DNA of 43,882 nt from Thiotrichaceae bacterium (GCA_026991755.1 JALXAX010000155.1:1-43882), one strand, 5' to 3'. Numbered from the stretch's first letter, positions 26,112 through 35,596 are shown. The notes: generated by a model not told the origin, from the letters alone. Program-made: numbers and translations.

Positions 26112-27185
26112 ATGACTGAAACATTTTATGAAGTCATGCGTCGTCAGGGAATCTCCCGCCGAAGCTTTTTAAAATACTGTAGCTTAACCGCTGCTGCTTT
26201 GGGCTTATCACCCTCCTACGCAGGGGAAATCGCTAAAGCTATGGAGACCAAGCCACGCATTCCCATTTTATGGTTGCACGGGCTAGAGTGTACGTGTTGT
26301 TCCGAGTCCTTTATTCGTTCAGCTCATCCTTTGGCTAAAGACGTTGTTCTTTCAATGGTATCACTGGATTATGATGACACTATTATGGCCGCAGCAGGCC
26401 ATCAGGCTGAAGCCATTATTGAAGAAACTATTGAAAAATACGATGGTAACTTCATTCTGGCAGTCGAAGGAAATGCTGGGCTAAATCAAGAAGGCATGAA
26501 CTGCATTATCGGAGGTAAGCCTTTTCAAAATCAGTTGCAGCATGCAGCCGATCATTGCAAAGCCATTATTTCATGGGGGTCTTGCGCTTCTTATGGTTGT
26601 GTTCAAGCCGCAGCACCCAACCCTACCCAAGCTGTGCCTACCCATAAATCCATTAAAACCAGCAAGCCTATTATTAAAGTACCAGGCTGCCCTCCTATTG
26701 CTGAAGTCATGACGGCAGTGATTACCTATATTCTCACTTTCGAAAAGTTCCCTGAGCTAGACCGCCAAGGTCGCCCAAAGATGTTTTACAGCCAGCGTAT
26801 TCACGATAAATGTTATCGCCGCCCTCACTTTGATGCGGGTCAGTTTGTTGAGAAATTCGATGATGAAGGCGCTCGTAAGGGCTATTGCTTGTACAAAGTG
26901 GGCTGTAAAGGGCCGACTACTTATAACGCCTGTTCCACTATTCGCTGGAATGAAGGCACCTCCTTCCCCATTCAGGCAGGACATGGCTGCATCGGCTGTT
27001 CCGAAGATGGCTTCTGGGACAAAGGTTCTTGGTACGCCCGTCTAACCGATATCCACCAATTTGGCGTTGAAGGTAATGCGGACGACATTGGCGGTACAGC
27101 TGCGGCTGTTGTGGGTACTGCGATTGCAGCACACGCTGCGGTTTCTGCGGTGAAACGTGCACAGAAAAAAAAGGAGAATGTATAA
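26112..27185 (+). CDS. hupS: Uptake [NiFe] hydrogenase small subunit, O2-tolerant type
   Basis: The 357-residue precursor starts [20 protein letters not shown], a Tat leader (R16-R17), so the folded enzyme is exported to the periplasmic face. ECTCCSES gives C60, C62 and C63; GSCASYGC gives C158 and C163; PGCPP gives C193. The extra C62 and C163 are the two supernumerary ligands of the 4Fe-3S proximal cluster in O2-tolerant group 1d hydrogenases. [11 protein letters not shown] and later Cys bind the distal and medial clusters. The C-terminal hydrophobic stretch ([20 protein letters not shown]) is a membrane anchor. The start at 26112 has GAGGAG 7 bases upstream; the open frame from 26010 precedes the sigma-54 site and is rejected. 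Confidence 0.96.
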   Translation: MTETFYEVMRRQGISRRSFLKYCSLTAAALGLSPSYAGEIAKAMETKPRIPILWLHGLECTCCSESFIRSAHPLAKDVVLSMVSLDYDDTIMAAAGHQAEAIIEETIEKYDGNFILAVEGNAGLNQEGMNCIIGGKPFQNQLQHAADHCKAIISWGSCASYGCVQAAAPNPTQAVPTHKSIKTSKPIIKVPGCPPIAEVMTAVITYILTFEKFPELDRQGRPKMFYSQRIHDKCYRRPHFDAGQFVEKFDDEGARKGYCLYKVGCKGPTTYNACSTIRWNEGTSFPIQAGHGCIGCSEDGFWDKGSWYARLTDIHQFGVEGNADDIGGTAAAVVGTAIAAHAAVSAVKRAQKKKENV

Positions 27186-29003
27186 ATGAGCGTTATTAAC
27201 ACACCCAACGGCTATACGCTGGATAATTCAGGTAAGCGCGTTGTCATCGACCCCGTTACACGCATCGAAGGACACATGCGTTGTGAGGTCAACCTTGATG
27301 AAAATAATGTCATCGTCAATGCGGTTTCAACAGGAACCATGTGGCGTGGACTTGAAGTTATTTTAAGAGGTCGTGACCCTCGTGATGCATGGGCTTTTGT
27401 AGAGCGTATTTGCGGCGTTTGTACGGGCTGTCATGCATTGACTTCGGTACGTGCCGTGGAAGATGCGCTGGATATTAAAATCCCACCCAATGCCCATTTG
27501 ATTCGTGAAATGATGGCAAAGACCTTGCAGGTTCATGACCATGTGGTTCATTTCTATCACTTACATGCTTTGGATTGGGTTAACCCTGTAAATGCGTTAA
27601 AAGCTGATCCGAAAGCAACCTCTGAACTTCAACATGCCGTTTCTCCTCATCACCCCATGTCCAGCCCTGGCTATTTCCGTGATGTACAAACGCGCATCAA
27701 ACGGTTTGTAGAATCAGGTCAATTAGGGCCTTTCAAGAACGGTTACTGGGATAACCCTGCCTATAAGCTACCTCCAGAAGGTGACTTAATGGCGGTGGCT
27801 CATTATCTTGAAGCACTTGATTTACAAAAAGAGTTCGTAAAACTACATACGGTCTTTGGCGGCAAGAACCCGCACCCTAATTATTTGGTAGGCGGTGTGC
27901 CTTGCGCCATCAATATGGATGGTGATATGTCAGCGGGCGCACCCTTGAATATGGAGCGTTTGAACTTTGTTCTGGCGCGTATTCAGGAAATGGTGGACTT
28001 CAACAAAAATGTCTATGTGCCTGATGTTATTGCTATCGCCAGCTTCTACAAAGGACAGCTATGGGGCGGTGGTCTGGGCGCATTAAGCGTAATGGATTAC
28101 GGCGCTTATCCTAAAGTCAACTACGACAAATCAACCGATCAACTCCCAGGTGGCGTTATCCTTAACGGCAACTGGGATGAGGTATTCCCTATTGATCCGC
28201 GTGACACTGAGCAAGTTCAGGAATTTGTTACGCACTCCTGGTACAGCTACCCCGATGAGACGAAAGGACTGCATCCTTGGGATGGTATTACAGAGCCTAA
28301 CTACGACCCAACTGGTCCAAACTTTAAAGGGGCTACTAATAATATTGAGTCACTTGATGAATCTGCTAAATATTCCTGGATTAAATCCCCTCGCTGGAAA
28401 GGTCATGCGGTTGAAGTAGGACCATTGTCTCGCTATGTACTGGCGTATGCTCAAGGTGTTGAATATGTTCAAGAGCAAGTTAATCGTAGCTTAGCTACTT
28501 TCAATAAAATGGCAGGAACCAATGTGGATGCTAAAACGGCACTAAATAGCACGATTGGTCGTACTTTAGCGCGCGCATTAGAGTCTGAATACTGTGCGGA
28601 CATGATGGTTGATGATTGGAATGAGTTAATCCAGAACATCAAAAATGGTGACTCATCAACCGCCAACATGGAAAAGTGGGATCCTTCAACCTGGCCTAAA
28701 GAGGCAAAAGGTGTGGGTACTACGGCGGCTCCACGTGGCGCACTAGGTCACTGGATTGTGATTAAAGATGGCAAAATTGCCAATTACCAATGTGTGGTTC
28801 CAACCACATGGAATGGCTCACCGCGTGATCCAGCTGGAAATATTGGTGCCTTCGAAGCTTCACTGATGGGAACACCTGTTGAGCGAGCTGAAGAGCCTGT
28901 TGAGATTTTGCGAACCTTGCATAGTTTCGACCCCTGTCTCGCCTGTTCAACTCATGTGATGAGTGAAGAAGGCGAAGAACTTGCCAATGTCAAAGTGCGC
29001 TAA
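27186..29003 (+). CDS. hupL: Uptake [NiFe] hydrogenase large subunit
   Basis: A 605-residue catalytic subunit with [11 protein letters not shown] near the start, the first nickel motif [10 protein letters not shown] (C76, C79) and the second DPCLACSTH (C584, C587). After H590 come 15 residues starting VMSEEGEEL, the peptide removed by HupD. It oxidises H2 and passes electrons to HupS and then the quinone pool through HupC. The ATG follows the hupS TAA directly, with AAGGAG 10 bases upstream. Length and sequence fit group 1 membrane-bound enzymes. Confidence 0.97.
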   Translation: MSVINTPNGYTLDNSGKRVVIDPVTRIEGHMRCEVNLDENNVIVNAVSTGTMWRGLEVILRGRDPRDAWAFVERICGVCTGCHALTSVRAVEDALDIKIPPNAHLIREMMAKTLQVHDHVVHFYHLHALDWVNPVNALKADPKATSELQHAVSPHHPMSSPGYFRDVQTRIKRFVESGQLGPFKNGYWDNPAYKLPPEGDLMAVAHYLEALDLQKEFVKLHTVFGGKNPHPNYLVGGVPCAINMDGDMSAGAPLNMERLNFVLARIQEMVDFNKNVYVPDVIAIASFYKGQLWGGGLGALSVMDYGAYPKVNYDKSTDQLPGGVILNGNWDEVFPIDPRDTEQVQEFVTHSWYSYPDETKGLHPWDGITEPNYDPTGPNFKGATNNIESLDESAKYSWIKSPRWKGHAVEVGPLSRYVLAYAQGVEYVQEQVNRSLATFNKMAGTNVDAKTALNSTIGRTLARALESEYCADMMVDDWNELIQNIKNGDSSTANMEKWDPSTWPKEAKGVGTTAAPRGALGHWIVIKDGKIANYQCVVPTTWNGSPRDPAGNIGAFEASLMGTPVERAEEPVEILRTLHSFDPCLACSTHVMSEEGEELANVKVR

Positions 29004-29030
29004 CAGTACGCTAATAAAGGAAATCTGATC

Positions 29031-29261
29031 ATGATTAAAAAAACCTTAACCCGATTCTCAACCCGATTATTGCTTGCCCTTCCTGCTTTATTAGTGGCGA
29101 CACAGGCAAATGCTCACTCTGGTGGACATATGGAATTGAGTAGTAGTCAAATACTAAGCCATATGCTCGCCAGCCCTTACCATACTGGAATCATGGTAGC
29201 GGGCTTTATTGCCGTAGCTTTCATTGTTCTAAAGGTATCCCACATCAACCCATCAGACTAG
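29031..29261 (+). CDS. Small exported membrane protein between hupL and hupC, unknown function
   Basis: A 76-residue product with a clear N-terminal signal peptide (MIKKTLTRFSTRLLLALPAL, cleavage likely after ANA), a short His-containing segment (HSGGHMELSSSQILSHML) and one membrane helix (HTGIMVAGFIAVAFIVLKV). It lies 27 bases after hupL and 9 bases before hupC, so it is part of the structural operon. I do not recognise the family. Position and topology suggest an accessory subunit or assembly factor for the HupSLC complex. Confidence 0.75.
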   Translation: MIKKTLTRFSTRLLLALPALLVATQANAHSGGHMELSSSQILSHMLASPYHTGIMVAGFIAVAFIVLKVSHINPSD

Positions 29262-29270
29262 GAGGTTATT

Positions 29271-29996
29271 ATGAGCTTGAGTTCAAATATTGAATCTCAC
29301 TCTGCACATAGTGAACCCGCTGTTTATGTCTATGAAGCGCCGTTGAGACTATGGCATTGGATTAATGCTTTAGCCATAGTTGTCTTGGGTGTTACTGGAT
29401 ATTTCGTAGGCAGTCCGCTACCCGCCATGTCGGGTGAAGCCAGTGACCATTTCCTTATGGGCTATATTCGTTTCGCACACTTTGCGGCGGCTTATATATT
29501 ACTCATTGGCTTTATTGGACGGGTTTATTGGGCCTTTGTCGGCAACCATCACGCACGTGAAATCTTTTTGCCACCGCTACTGAGTAAAGACTTCTGGAGT
29601 GGTGTTATTCATGAGATAAAATGGTACGCTTTTATAGCCAAAGAGCCACGTAAGTACACAGGTCACAATCCATTAGCTGTGTTGTTTATGCACTTCATGT
29701 TTGTATGGGGGATGCTGTTTATGATCGTTACTGGCTTTGCGTTGTATGGAGAAGGCGCAGGTGCTGGATCATGGGCGCATAGCCTGTTCACCACATGGGT
29801 TATTCCCCTGTTCGGACAAAGCATGGATGTACATACCTGGCATCACCTTGGTATGTGGTTCATCATCCTGTTTGCCATGATGCATATCTACGTAGCAATT
29901 CGCGAAGACATCATGTCACGTCAATCATTGGTTAGCGCCATGATTAGTGGCTGGAGAACTTTCAAGGATAAACGTGACGTGGATGATGGGCATTAG
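29271..29996 (+). CDS. hupC: Hydrogenase b-type cytochrome subunit HupC (HyaC)
   Basis: A 241-residue membrane protein with four helices and heme-ligand candidates in LRLWHWINALAI, YIRFAHFAAAYILL and DVHTWHHLGMWFI...MMHIYVAI. It matches the Ni/Fe-hydrogenase cytochrome b family that anchors HupSL and passes electrons to quinone. AGGAGG lies just upstream of the ATG. Confidence 0.95.
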   Translation: MSLSSNIESHSAHSEPAVYVYEAPLRLWHWINALAIVVLGVTGYFVGSPLPAMSGEASDHFLMGYIRFAHFAAAYILLIGFIGRVYWAFVGNHHAREIFLPPLLSKDFWSGVIHEIKWYAFIAKEPRKYTGHNPLAVLFMHFMFVWGMLFMIVTGFALYGEGAGAGSWAHSLFTTWVIPLFGQSMDVHTWHHLGMWFIILFAMMHIYVAIREDIMSRQSLVSAMISGWRTFKDKRDVDDGH

Positions 29997-30010
29997 CAAA
30001 TAATGACAGC

Positions 30011-30038
30011 GTAGAGACGTTGCATGCAAGGTCTCTAC
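30011..30038. repeat. REP palindrome copy 10 (after hupC)
   Basis: A 28-bp common-arm copy with one mismatch (CAAGGTC in place of CAACGTC), 15 bases after the hupC stop. Confidence 0.92.
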
Positions 30039-30084
30039 AAACCGTATTGGCTATGTAGACAACCATTAATTTAAGGAAACATCA

Positions 30085-30453
30085 ATGAAAAAACATATAC
30101 TTAAAACGTTGTGTTTGCAAGCACTTCTTTTTACCAGCATAGGCGTTAATGCGGGTTCTAATAATGGCTACACAACAGCCGCCAACGTCTATTCAGGCTC
30201 TTCATCGCGTACTTGGTATGGCGGTGGTGTGCAACACGTATTAGCTGAATGGAGAAAGGAAGCCGATGCATCTGCTGAACAAGAATCTGTTGTTGAGGAA
30301 GCTGAAGCTGTAAGCTCTGAAGAAGTTGCACCAGCTCCTGCTGAGGTGACAAACAATGAAACTGAAATGCCACCTGAGACTGCAACCACTGAAAGTACAG
30401 AAGCAATACCTGAATCCCCCACTCCTCCTACAGCCCCGTCAATTAATGAATGA
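30085..30453 (+). CDS. Secreted acidic low-complexity protein, unknown
   Basis: A 122-residue product with a signal peptide (cleavage likely after VNA, about residue 23), then a Gly/Ser/Tyr-rich segment (YTTAANVYSGSSSRTWYGGG), then a Glu/Ala/Pro/Thr-rich tail. AAGGAAA precedes the ATG, which supports real translation. It follows hupC after 88 bases containing a REP. No family is recognised. It could be a periplasmic or surface protein; a link to hydrogenase is only by position. Confidence 0.6.
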   Translation: MKKHILKTLCLQALLFTSIGVNAGSNNGYTTAANVYSGSSSRTWYGGGVQHVLAEWRKEADASAEQESVVEEAEAVSSEEVAPAPAEVTNNETEMPPETATTESTEAIPESPTPPTAPSINE

Positions 30454-30515
30454 AAATAGATCGGGACTGAGATGAGTTTTGGCTTAGGAACATTCAGGGA
30501 ATATCATGAGGAGCC

Positions 30516-30559
30516 TAGGAGCCTGTCCGAGAACTAGAAGCGTAGCGAAAATCACAGGA
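30516..30559. repeat. End fragment of the IS630-like MITE
   Basis: TAGGAGCCTGTCCGAGAACT followed by AGAAGCGTAGCGAAAATCAC matches the reverse complement of the right end of the element at 9611-9775, with one substitution in the tip. The other end was not found, so it is a relic. Confidence 0.75.
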
Positions 30560-30988
30560 GCGTAATTTGCTTAAAGGCTTGGGGTGTTTTTTCCTTGATG
30601 GATTCAGGGGTAGCTCTAGCCATTCTGTTTCCTGAGTAACGCGCCGCTTTCATTATCTTTTTGTTGCATTTCAGATAAGAGCGCTGCTTTTTCAGTTAGT
30701 GTAAATCCAAAGTATCTTACATTGATCAATCACAGTCCTAATATGATTTGAATCATATAGTGAGACCTGATTACTTCATGAAACCAACCTATCCTGCTGA
30801 AATCAGGCAATGCCGCCAGCATTGGCGAGGCGGTATTGGGGTCAGAGTAAAATAAACTATCTGCAACAGATAACAATGTTTGCCCCAAATTGCTCAGTCC
30901 CTGTAGAAACAAGAGTAACAGGATAAATTGCACTTCTCGTCAAACACAGGTAACCTGTTATATAACATAACTGTTCGAGATTGGTAGT
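30560..30988. other. Gene-poor interval before vapBC
   Basis: No convincing gene. A minus-strand open frame (30730-30933) and a short in-frame stretch at 30570-30700 (LTEKAALLSEMQQKDNESGA) may be decayed coding DNA but match no family I recognise. Confidence 0.4.
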
Positions 30989-31225
30989 ATGAATTTTAAT
31001 GTGTATCTTGATGATGATACGGCTAAAAGACTTCAGGAAGCAACTGAAGTTAGCAACGAGTCTCGCAATGCCATTATTAGAAAGGCGATTACTTTTTGGT
31101 TAAGTTATTCAAATAAAGATAAATGGTCTGATGATGTTTTGAACTTTCAGGGTATTGAGGATTTCCCAGCATTTGAAAATAATAGAGATGATTTAACCCT
31201 TCCCAACGAAGACCCGCTTTCATGA
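30989..31225 (+). CDS. Ribbon-helix-helix antitoxin of a VapBC-type module
   Basis: A 78-residue protein. The N-terminal MNFNVYLDDDTAKRLQEATE and SRNAIIRKAITFWL form a ribbon-helix-helix DNA-binding unit, and the acidic C-terminal tail (about 45-78) would wrap the toxin. The stop overlaps the start of the PIN-domain gene by 4 bases, the usual antitoxin-toxin arrangement. It probably represses its own promoter. Confidence 0.85.
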   Translation: MNFNVYLDDDTAKRLQEATEVSNESRNAIIRKAITFWLSYSNKDKWSDDVLNFQGIEDFPAFENNRDDLTLPNEDPLS

Positions 31226-31632
31226 AATATCTATTAGATACTTGCGTAATTAGTGATTTTGTTAAAGGTCAACCTAATGTGCTGACACGGCTAAAGCACG
31301 AACAGCCTAATACGATAGCGATTTCCTCTGTCACCCTGATGGAAATAAATTATGGTCTGAAATTAAACCCAGCCAGAGCCAGAAAGATCCAGACGGTTGT
31401 TGATAGCTTGCTGGCAATGATTCACATACAGCCTTATGAACAACAGGACGCTATCACCACCGCCAGTATTCGTAGCCATTTGAAAACAGTGGGTACGCCC
31501 ATTGGTTCTTATGATGTCATGATTGCTGGGGCGGCATTAAGTCGCGGGCTTATCATGGTAACGTCAAATACCAGAGAGTTTGAACGTATCGTCGGGCTTG
31601 ATTTAGAAGACTGGCAAAAGGGCGAGGTTTAA
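31222..31632 (+). CDS. vapC: PIN-domain ribonuclease toxin VapC
   Basis: A 136-residue PIN domain. MKYLLDTCVISDF carries D6, SVTLMEINYG carries E41, GSYDVMIAGAA carries D98, and MVTSNTREF the final Asn/Asp-type position, giving the acidic metal site of VapC RNases. It is located between the hydrogenase structural operon and hypF, where it may stabilise the locus. Confidence 0.9.
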   Translation: MKYLLDTCVISDFVKGQPNVLTRLKHEQPNTIAISSVTLMEINYGLKLNPARARKIQTVVDSLLAMIHIQPYEQQDAITTASIRSHLKTVGTPIGSYDVMIAGAALSRGLIMVTSNTREFERIVGLDLEDWQKGEV

Positions 31633-31705
31633 GGCGGTGTCTCACCAAGTTATTGTGTAGTGTTGCTTCCAAAATTAGGAATTGTTGTCTTTTCTCATGT
31701 ACTTT

Positions 31706-31733
31706 GTAGAGGCGTTGCATGCAACGTCTCTAC
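31706..31733. repeat. REP palindrome copy 11 (after vapC)
   Basis: A 28-bp common-arm copy with one base change in the left arm (GTAGAGGCGTTGCA). Confidence 0.93.
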
Positions 31734-31823
31734 CCACAACATCCACAATAAAAGCCAGAATAATCAATAAACGAAAAGTATTATTACACTTTTACAATAA
31801 AACGTAATATTATATTTCGGTAT

Positions 31824-31989
31824 TTAGGGACGGCGCAACAATAAACCCACCCTTCTTACTTGTCCTTTTACTCCTGATCAAATGATCTCAAATCGTTGCG
31901 TAGCCCTGCTATGCGCCTATTGAGATCATTTGATCAGAAGCAAAAAACCTGCGTAATAATGGGTGGGTTTATTATTGCGCCGTCCCTTA
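31824..31989. repeat. 160-bp palindromic MITE with TTA target duplication
   Basis: GGGACGGCGCAACAATAAAC at 31827 and its near-complement ending GCGCCGTCCC at 31986 form long terminal inverted repeats (about 26 bp). A second inverted pair, CTGATCAAATGATCTCAA (31874) and TTGAGATCATTTGATCAG (31920), lies inside. TTA flanks both ends. The insertion lies in the hypF leader and supplies the first ATG of the extended hypF frame, so it may have displaced the native promoter or start. It fills most of 31633-32022. Confidence 0.85.
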
Positions 31990-32022
31990 GTGATTTACTA
32001 TTCTTTTCTTTTGAGCAATGTT

Positions 32023-34560
32023 GTGAAACCAAACCCCTCTTATCCACCCGCTAAGTTTCTAACTAACACATCACATGCTGAACACATCCGTGTGCGTGGC
32101 ATTGTTCAAGGTGTCGGTTTTCGCCCAACGGTGTGGAAATTAGCACAGCACTATCAGCTAACGGGAACGGTCTGTAATGATGGCGATGGGGTGCTTATTG
32201 AGGTCATCGGTGCTGAGGATTCTATCAATGGCTTTGTTGAATCATTAAGGCTCCACAAGCCTGCTTTGTCGCGTATTGACAGTCTTGAGCGCTTAGCACT
32301 TCAGGACACCCTGTCAGTAGCTACCCGCTTTGATATTATTGAGTCTACGCACTCCACGGCGAATACAGGTATAACTGCCGATGCAGCCACCTGCGATGAT
32401 TGCCTTGATGATGTTTTTAATAACAATCATTCTGATTTAACAGGGAATAAAGCTAAAAAGAATCGTCGCCACCACTACCCTTTTACTAATTGTACACATT
32501 GTGGTCCACGCCTAAGTATTATCCGTGGTATCCCTTATGATAGAGCGCTAACGAGTATGGATGCTTTCAAGATGTGTCCAGCTTGTCAGCAGGAATATGA
32601 TTCTCCCGAAGACAGACGCTTCCATGCACAACCTAACGCTTGTCCTGAGTGTGGCCCGAAGGTGTGGCTAGAAGGCTATAGTGAAAAGAGTAGTGGAAAG
32701 TTAGTTTCCACTTCTGCCACTAGCAACAAACAGGAAGAGCATCACGATTTACCTATCCTACAAGCCGCCTTGTTAATTCGTGAAAAGAATATCGTTGCTA
32801 TTAAAGGCCTTGGAGGGATTCATTTAGCCGCTTGTGCCTGCGCCAGCCCTGATGGTGAAACGAGTGCGGTACAACTGCTGCGTGAACGTAAAAACCGACC
32901 TCGCAAGCCGTTTGCCATTATGGTTAAAGACTTGGAAATGGCTGAGCAGTATTGTTCTATCAATGATGAGGAACGTGCTTTATTACAAAGCCCTGCCGCG
33001 CCGATTGTTTTGCTTGAAAAGCGCGAAGCTAGTCAAAAAGCAATTCAAAGTACTGCCCCAGACAGAAAACTATTAGCGGAAGAAATCGCCCCTGGGCAAA
33101 GCACTCTCGGTGTCATGTTGCCCTACACACCCTTGCATCATCAGTTATTACGCGCATTAGATCAACCTATCGTGTTGACATCAGGCAATACTGCACATGA
33201 GCCGCAATGTATAAGCAATGAGGCTGCGCGATCACAGTTAAAAGGTCTGGCTGACTATTTTTTACTGCATAATCGCGACATTGTAAATCGAGTCGATGAT
33301 TCGGTCGTTCGTTTACTATCAGGTAAACCTCAATTTTATCGTCGTGCCAGAGGCTATGCGCCTGAATCCATTCCACTACCTAAAGGCTTTGAGAAAGCAG
33401 AAGAGATTTTAGCGATGGGAGGAGAGCTTAAAAATACCTTTTGTTTACTTAAAAACGGACAGGCAACCTTATCCCAGCACATGGGCGATCTGGAGAATTT
33501 TTCTACCTTTAAAGATTTCCGCCATAATCTCTCACTCTATGAAAAGCTTTTCCAGCATAAAGCCAAACATATCGCCATTGATGCCCACCCTGAATATATC
33601 CCTAGTAAGCTAGGCAAGGAAATGGCAAAGGCACGAGGATTAAAGCTTCACAGAGTGCAACATCATCATGCGCATATCGCGGCTTGTTTGGCTGATAATG
33701 GTGTGGCTTTACATGACAAGCCCGTATTAGGTATTGCCCTTGATGGGCTTGGTTATGGCCTAGGTTATGGTCGAGCTGACGGTTTAGATGATGGAACTGG
33801 AAGCGATCATCCTCTCTGGGGTGGCGAGTTCTTATTTGCAGACTATAGAAGCTGTAAGCAACTGGCACATTTTAAACCGATTGCCTTATTAGGTGGTTCA
33901 TTTGCCATGAAGCAACCGTGGCGTAATACCTATGCACACTTGCAAGCGTGTTTAGGCTGGGGGTGGGTTAGCCAGCAATACCCTGAATTAGCGTTGGTAA
34001 AGCACTTATCAAGCAAGCCACTATCAACATTTGATGGCATGATGCAGCAAGGCATAAACTGCCCACTGGCATCTTCAGCAGGTCGTTTGTTTGATGCAGT
34101 CGCTGCTGCCGTAGATATTTGCAGGGAAGCGTTACAGTACGAAGGACAAGCAGCTATTGAGCTGGAAGCATCTATTACACCGCAAGCTTGGGCTGAAGCT
34201 GAGACATCGGCCTATAGCTTCTCTCTGGTTAATCATCAACTTGATCCTAGTCCCATGTGGAAAGCTTTGCTCGAAGACCTTTCTAACAGCACTTCAGTTG
34301 CACACATTTCTGCACGCTTTCACAAAGGTTTGTCATTAGCTATACAGCGGTTAGCCTCTGATTTGGCGTTTTATCAAGAAATCAACACCATTGCCTTATC
34401 AGGTGGTGTGTTTCAAAACAAAACATTATTTGAATCCGTAAAGCAGGGGCTGGAGGCGATGGATTTTACTGTGTTACATCACCGAAACGTACCTGCTAAT
34501 GATGGCGGCTTAGCGTTTGGGCAAGCGGTTATCACCGCTGCACAATTTATTAAGGAGTAA
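32023..34560 (+). CDS. hypF: Carbamoyltransferase HypF
   Basis: The domains in order are acylphosphatase (HIRVRGIVQGVGFRPTVW), two zinc fingers (CDDC...CTHC and CPAC...CPEC), a YrdC-like domain (IVAIKGLGGIHLAACA) and a Kae1-like domain (HHHAHIAACLADNG, GIALDGLGYG). HypF makes the CN ligands from carbamoyl phosphate with HypE. I chose the GTG at 32023 (845 residues), 20 residues before the acylphosphatase core; TTG at 32011 is also possible. The in-frame ATG at 31963 lies inside a MITE. No start has a strong ribosome binding site. Confidence 0.93.
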   Translation: MKPNPSYPPAKFLTNTSHAEHIRVRGIVQGVGFRPTVWKLAQHYQLTGTVCNDGDGVLIEVIGAEDSINGFVESLRLHKPALSRIDSLERLALQDTLSVATRFDIIESTHSTANTGITADAATCDDCLDDVFNNNHSDLTGNKAKKNRRHHYPFTNCTHCGPRLSIIRGIPYDRALTSMDAFKMCPACQQEYDSPEDRRFHAQPNACPECGPKVWLEGYSEKSSGKLVSTSATSNKQEEHHDLPILQAALLIREKNIVAIKGLGGIHLAACACASPDGETSAVQLLRERKNRPRKPFAIMVKDLEMAEQYCSINDEERALLQSPAAPIVLLEKREASQKAIQSTAPDRKLLAEEIAPGQSTLGVMLPYTPLHHQLLRALDQPIVLTSGNTAHEPQCISNEAARSQLKGLADYFLLHNRDIVNRVDDSVVRLLSGKPQFYRRARGYAPESIPLPKGFEKAEEILAMGGELKNTFCLLKNGQATLSQHMGDLENFSTFKDFRHNLSLYEKLFQHKAKHIAIDAHPEYIPSKLGKEMAKARGLKLHRVQHHHAHIAACLADNGVALHDKPVLGIALDGLGYGLGYGRADGLDDGTGSDHPLWGGEFLFADYRSCKQLAHFKPIALLGGSFAMKQPWRNTYAHLQACLGWGWVSQQYPELALVKHLSSKPLSTFDGMMQQGINCPLASSAGRLFDAVAAAVDICREALQYEGQAAIELEASITPQAWAEAETSAYSFSLVNHQLDPSPMWKALLEDLSNSTSVAHISARFHKGLSLAIQRLASDLAFYQEINTIALSGGVFQNKTLFESVKQGLEAMDFTVLHHRNVPANDGGLAFGQAVITAAQFIKE

Positions 34561-34564
34561 GGTC

Positions 34565-34843
34565 ATGTGTCTAGGAATTCCTGGTCAAATTATTGAAATT
34601 ACCGACACTGAAAAGCAACTCGCCAAGGTTGATGTATCGGGCATCAAACGCGAGATCAATATTGCCTGCATTATTGACGCAGAACACCCTGTTGATGCAT
34701 GTGTCGGTGATTGGGTGTTAGTCCACGTCGGCTTTGCTATGAGCCGCATTGACGAAGATGAAGCCGCTCGCACGTTAAAAATACTCGAAGAACTCGGTGA
34801 AGTTGAAGAAGAAATGCAAGCGATGCAGCAGGGTGCGCGATGA
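34565..34843 (+). CDS. hypC: Hydrogenase maturation chaperone HypC
   Basis: A 92-residue protein starting MCLGIPGQIIEI, with the functional Cys2 and GDWVLVHVGFAMSRID typical of HypC. It carries the Fe(CN)2CO unit with HypD to the large subunit. A frame open upstream to 34517 is rejected because AAGGAGTAAGG lies just before 34565 and Cys2 must be near the N terminus. It starts 4 bases after hypF and overlaps the next gene by 4 bases. Confidence 0.96.
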   Translation: MCLGIPGQIIEITDTEKQLAKVDVSGIKREINIACIIDAEHPVDACVGDWVLVHVGFAMSRIDEDEAARTLKILEELGEVEEEMQAMQQGAR

Positions 34844-35568
34844 GTAAGAAAACAGCCCGTATAGACAACGAAGACAACGAAGCACATCTTTCCCACCTCT
34901 ATGGTTTTTTATATAACAACCAACAAACACCTGAGCAGAAACGAGAAGGTTTATTAACCTCAATTCAGAAGAAAGTCACTCACAGCATTAACACCAAACA
35001 ACAGTTTTTCGATGACAATGCCGAGTCGTTAATAGATGCAGCGCAAGCGATTGCCGAGGTATATAACCATAATGGACGCATGTTTAGCATGGGTAATGGT
35101 GGCTCTAGCTGTGATGCTGCGCACTTTGCCGTTGAATTTCAACACCCTGTTACCACGGGTAGACCTGCGCTGCCCGCTACCAATTTAATGACCGATATGG
35201 CAATGATCAGCGCTGTCGCAAACGACCTTGGAGTACAGCATGTATTCAGTCGGCAAATCGGTGCACACGGCAGAACGGAAGATGGTCTCATGGGATTCTC
35301 CACCAGTGGAAATTCTAAAGACTTAATGGAAGGTTATCGCAAAGCAAAAGAGCTGGGCATGGTGACCTTCGGCATGGCTGGTGGTGATGGTGGCGAAATG
35401 ATAAGCAGCGGCTTGGTTGATCATTGCCTGGTGGTAGCCACGGATTCTATCCATCGTGTTCAGGAATCTCATGTCACCTGTTATCACATTATCTGGGATT
35501 TGGTGCATACCTTATTATCGGATAACAGGGGTAAAGTTAAGCAGAAATTACCAACAGAAAATAAGTAA
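34840..35568 (+). CDS. SIS-domain sugar-phosphate isomerase (GmhA-like) in the hyp operon
   Basis: The 242-residue protein has a sugar isomerase domain: MGNGGSSCDAAHFAVEF (phosphosugar loop), AISAVANDLG, GFSTSGNSKDLMEGYRKAKE and ESHVTCYHIIWDLV. These resemble D-sedoheptulose-7-phosphate isomerase, which feeds heptose synthesis. An N-terminal extension of about 50 residues (DNEDNEAHLSHLYGFLY) is unusual for GmhA. The ATGA overlap with hypC and position before hypD suggest a role tied to maturation rather than lipopolysaccharide, but that is inference; similar SIS genes occur in some proteobacterial hyp operons. Confidence 0.85.
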   Translation: MSKKTARIDNEDNEAHLSHLYGFLYNNQQTPEQKREGLLTSIQKKVTHSINTKQQFFDDNAESLIDAAQAIAEVYNHNGRMFSMGNGGSSCDAAHFAVEFQHPVTTGRPALPATNLMTDMAMISAVANDLGVQHVFSRQIGAHGRTEDGLMGFSTSGNSKDLMEGYRKAKELGMVTFGMAGGDGGEMISSGLVDHCLVVATDSIHRVQESHVTCYHIIWDLVHTLLSDNRGKVKQKLPTENK

Positions 35569-35596
35569 GTATAGACTTTCACTTGAATCATTTCCC

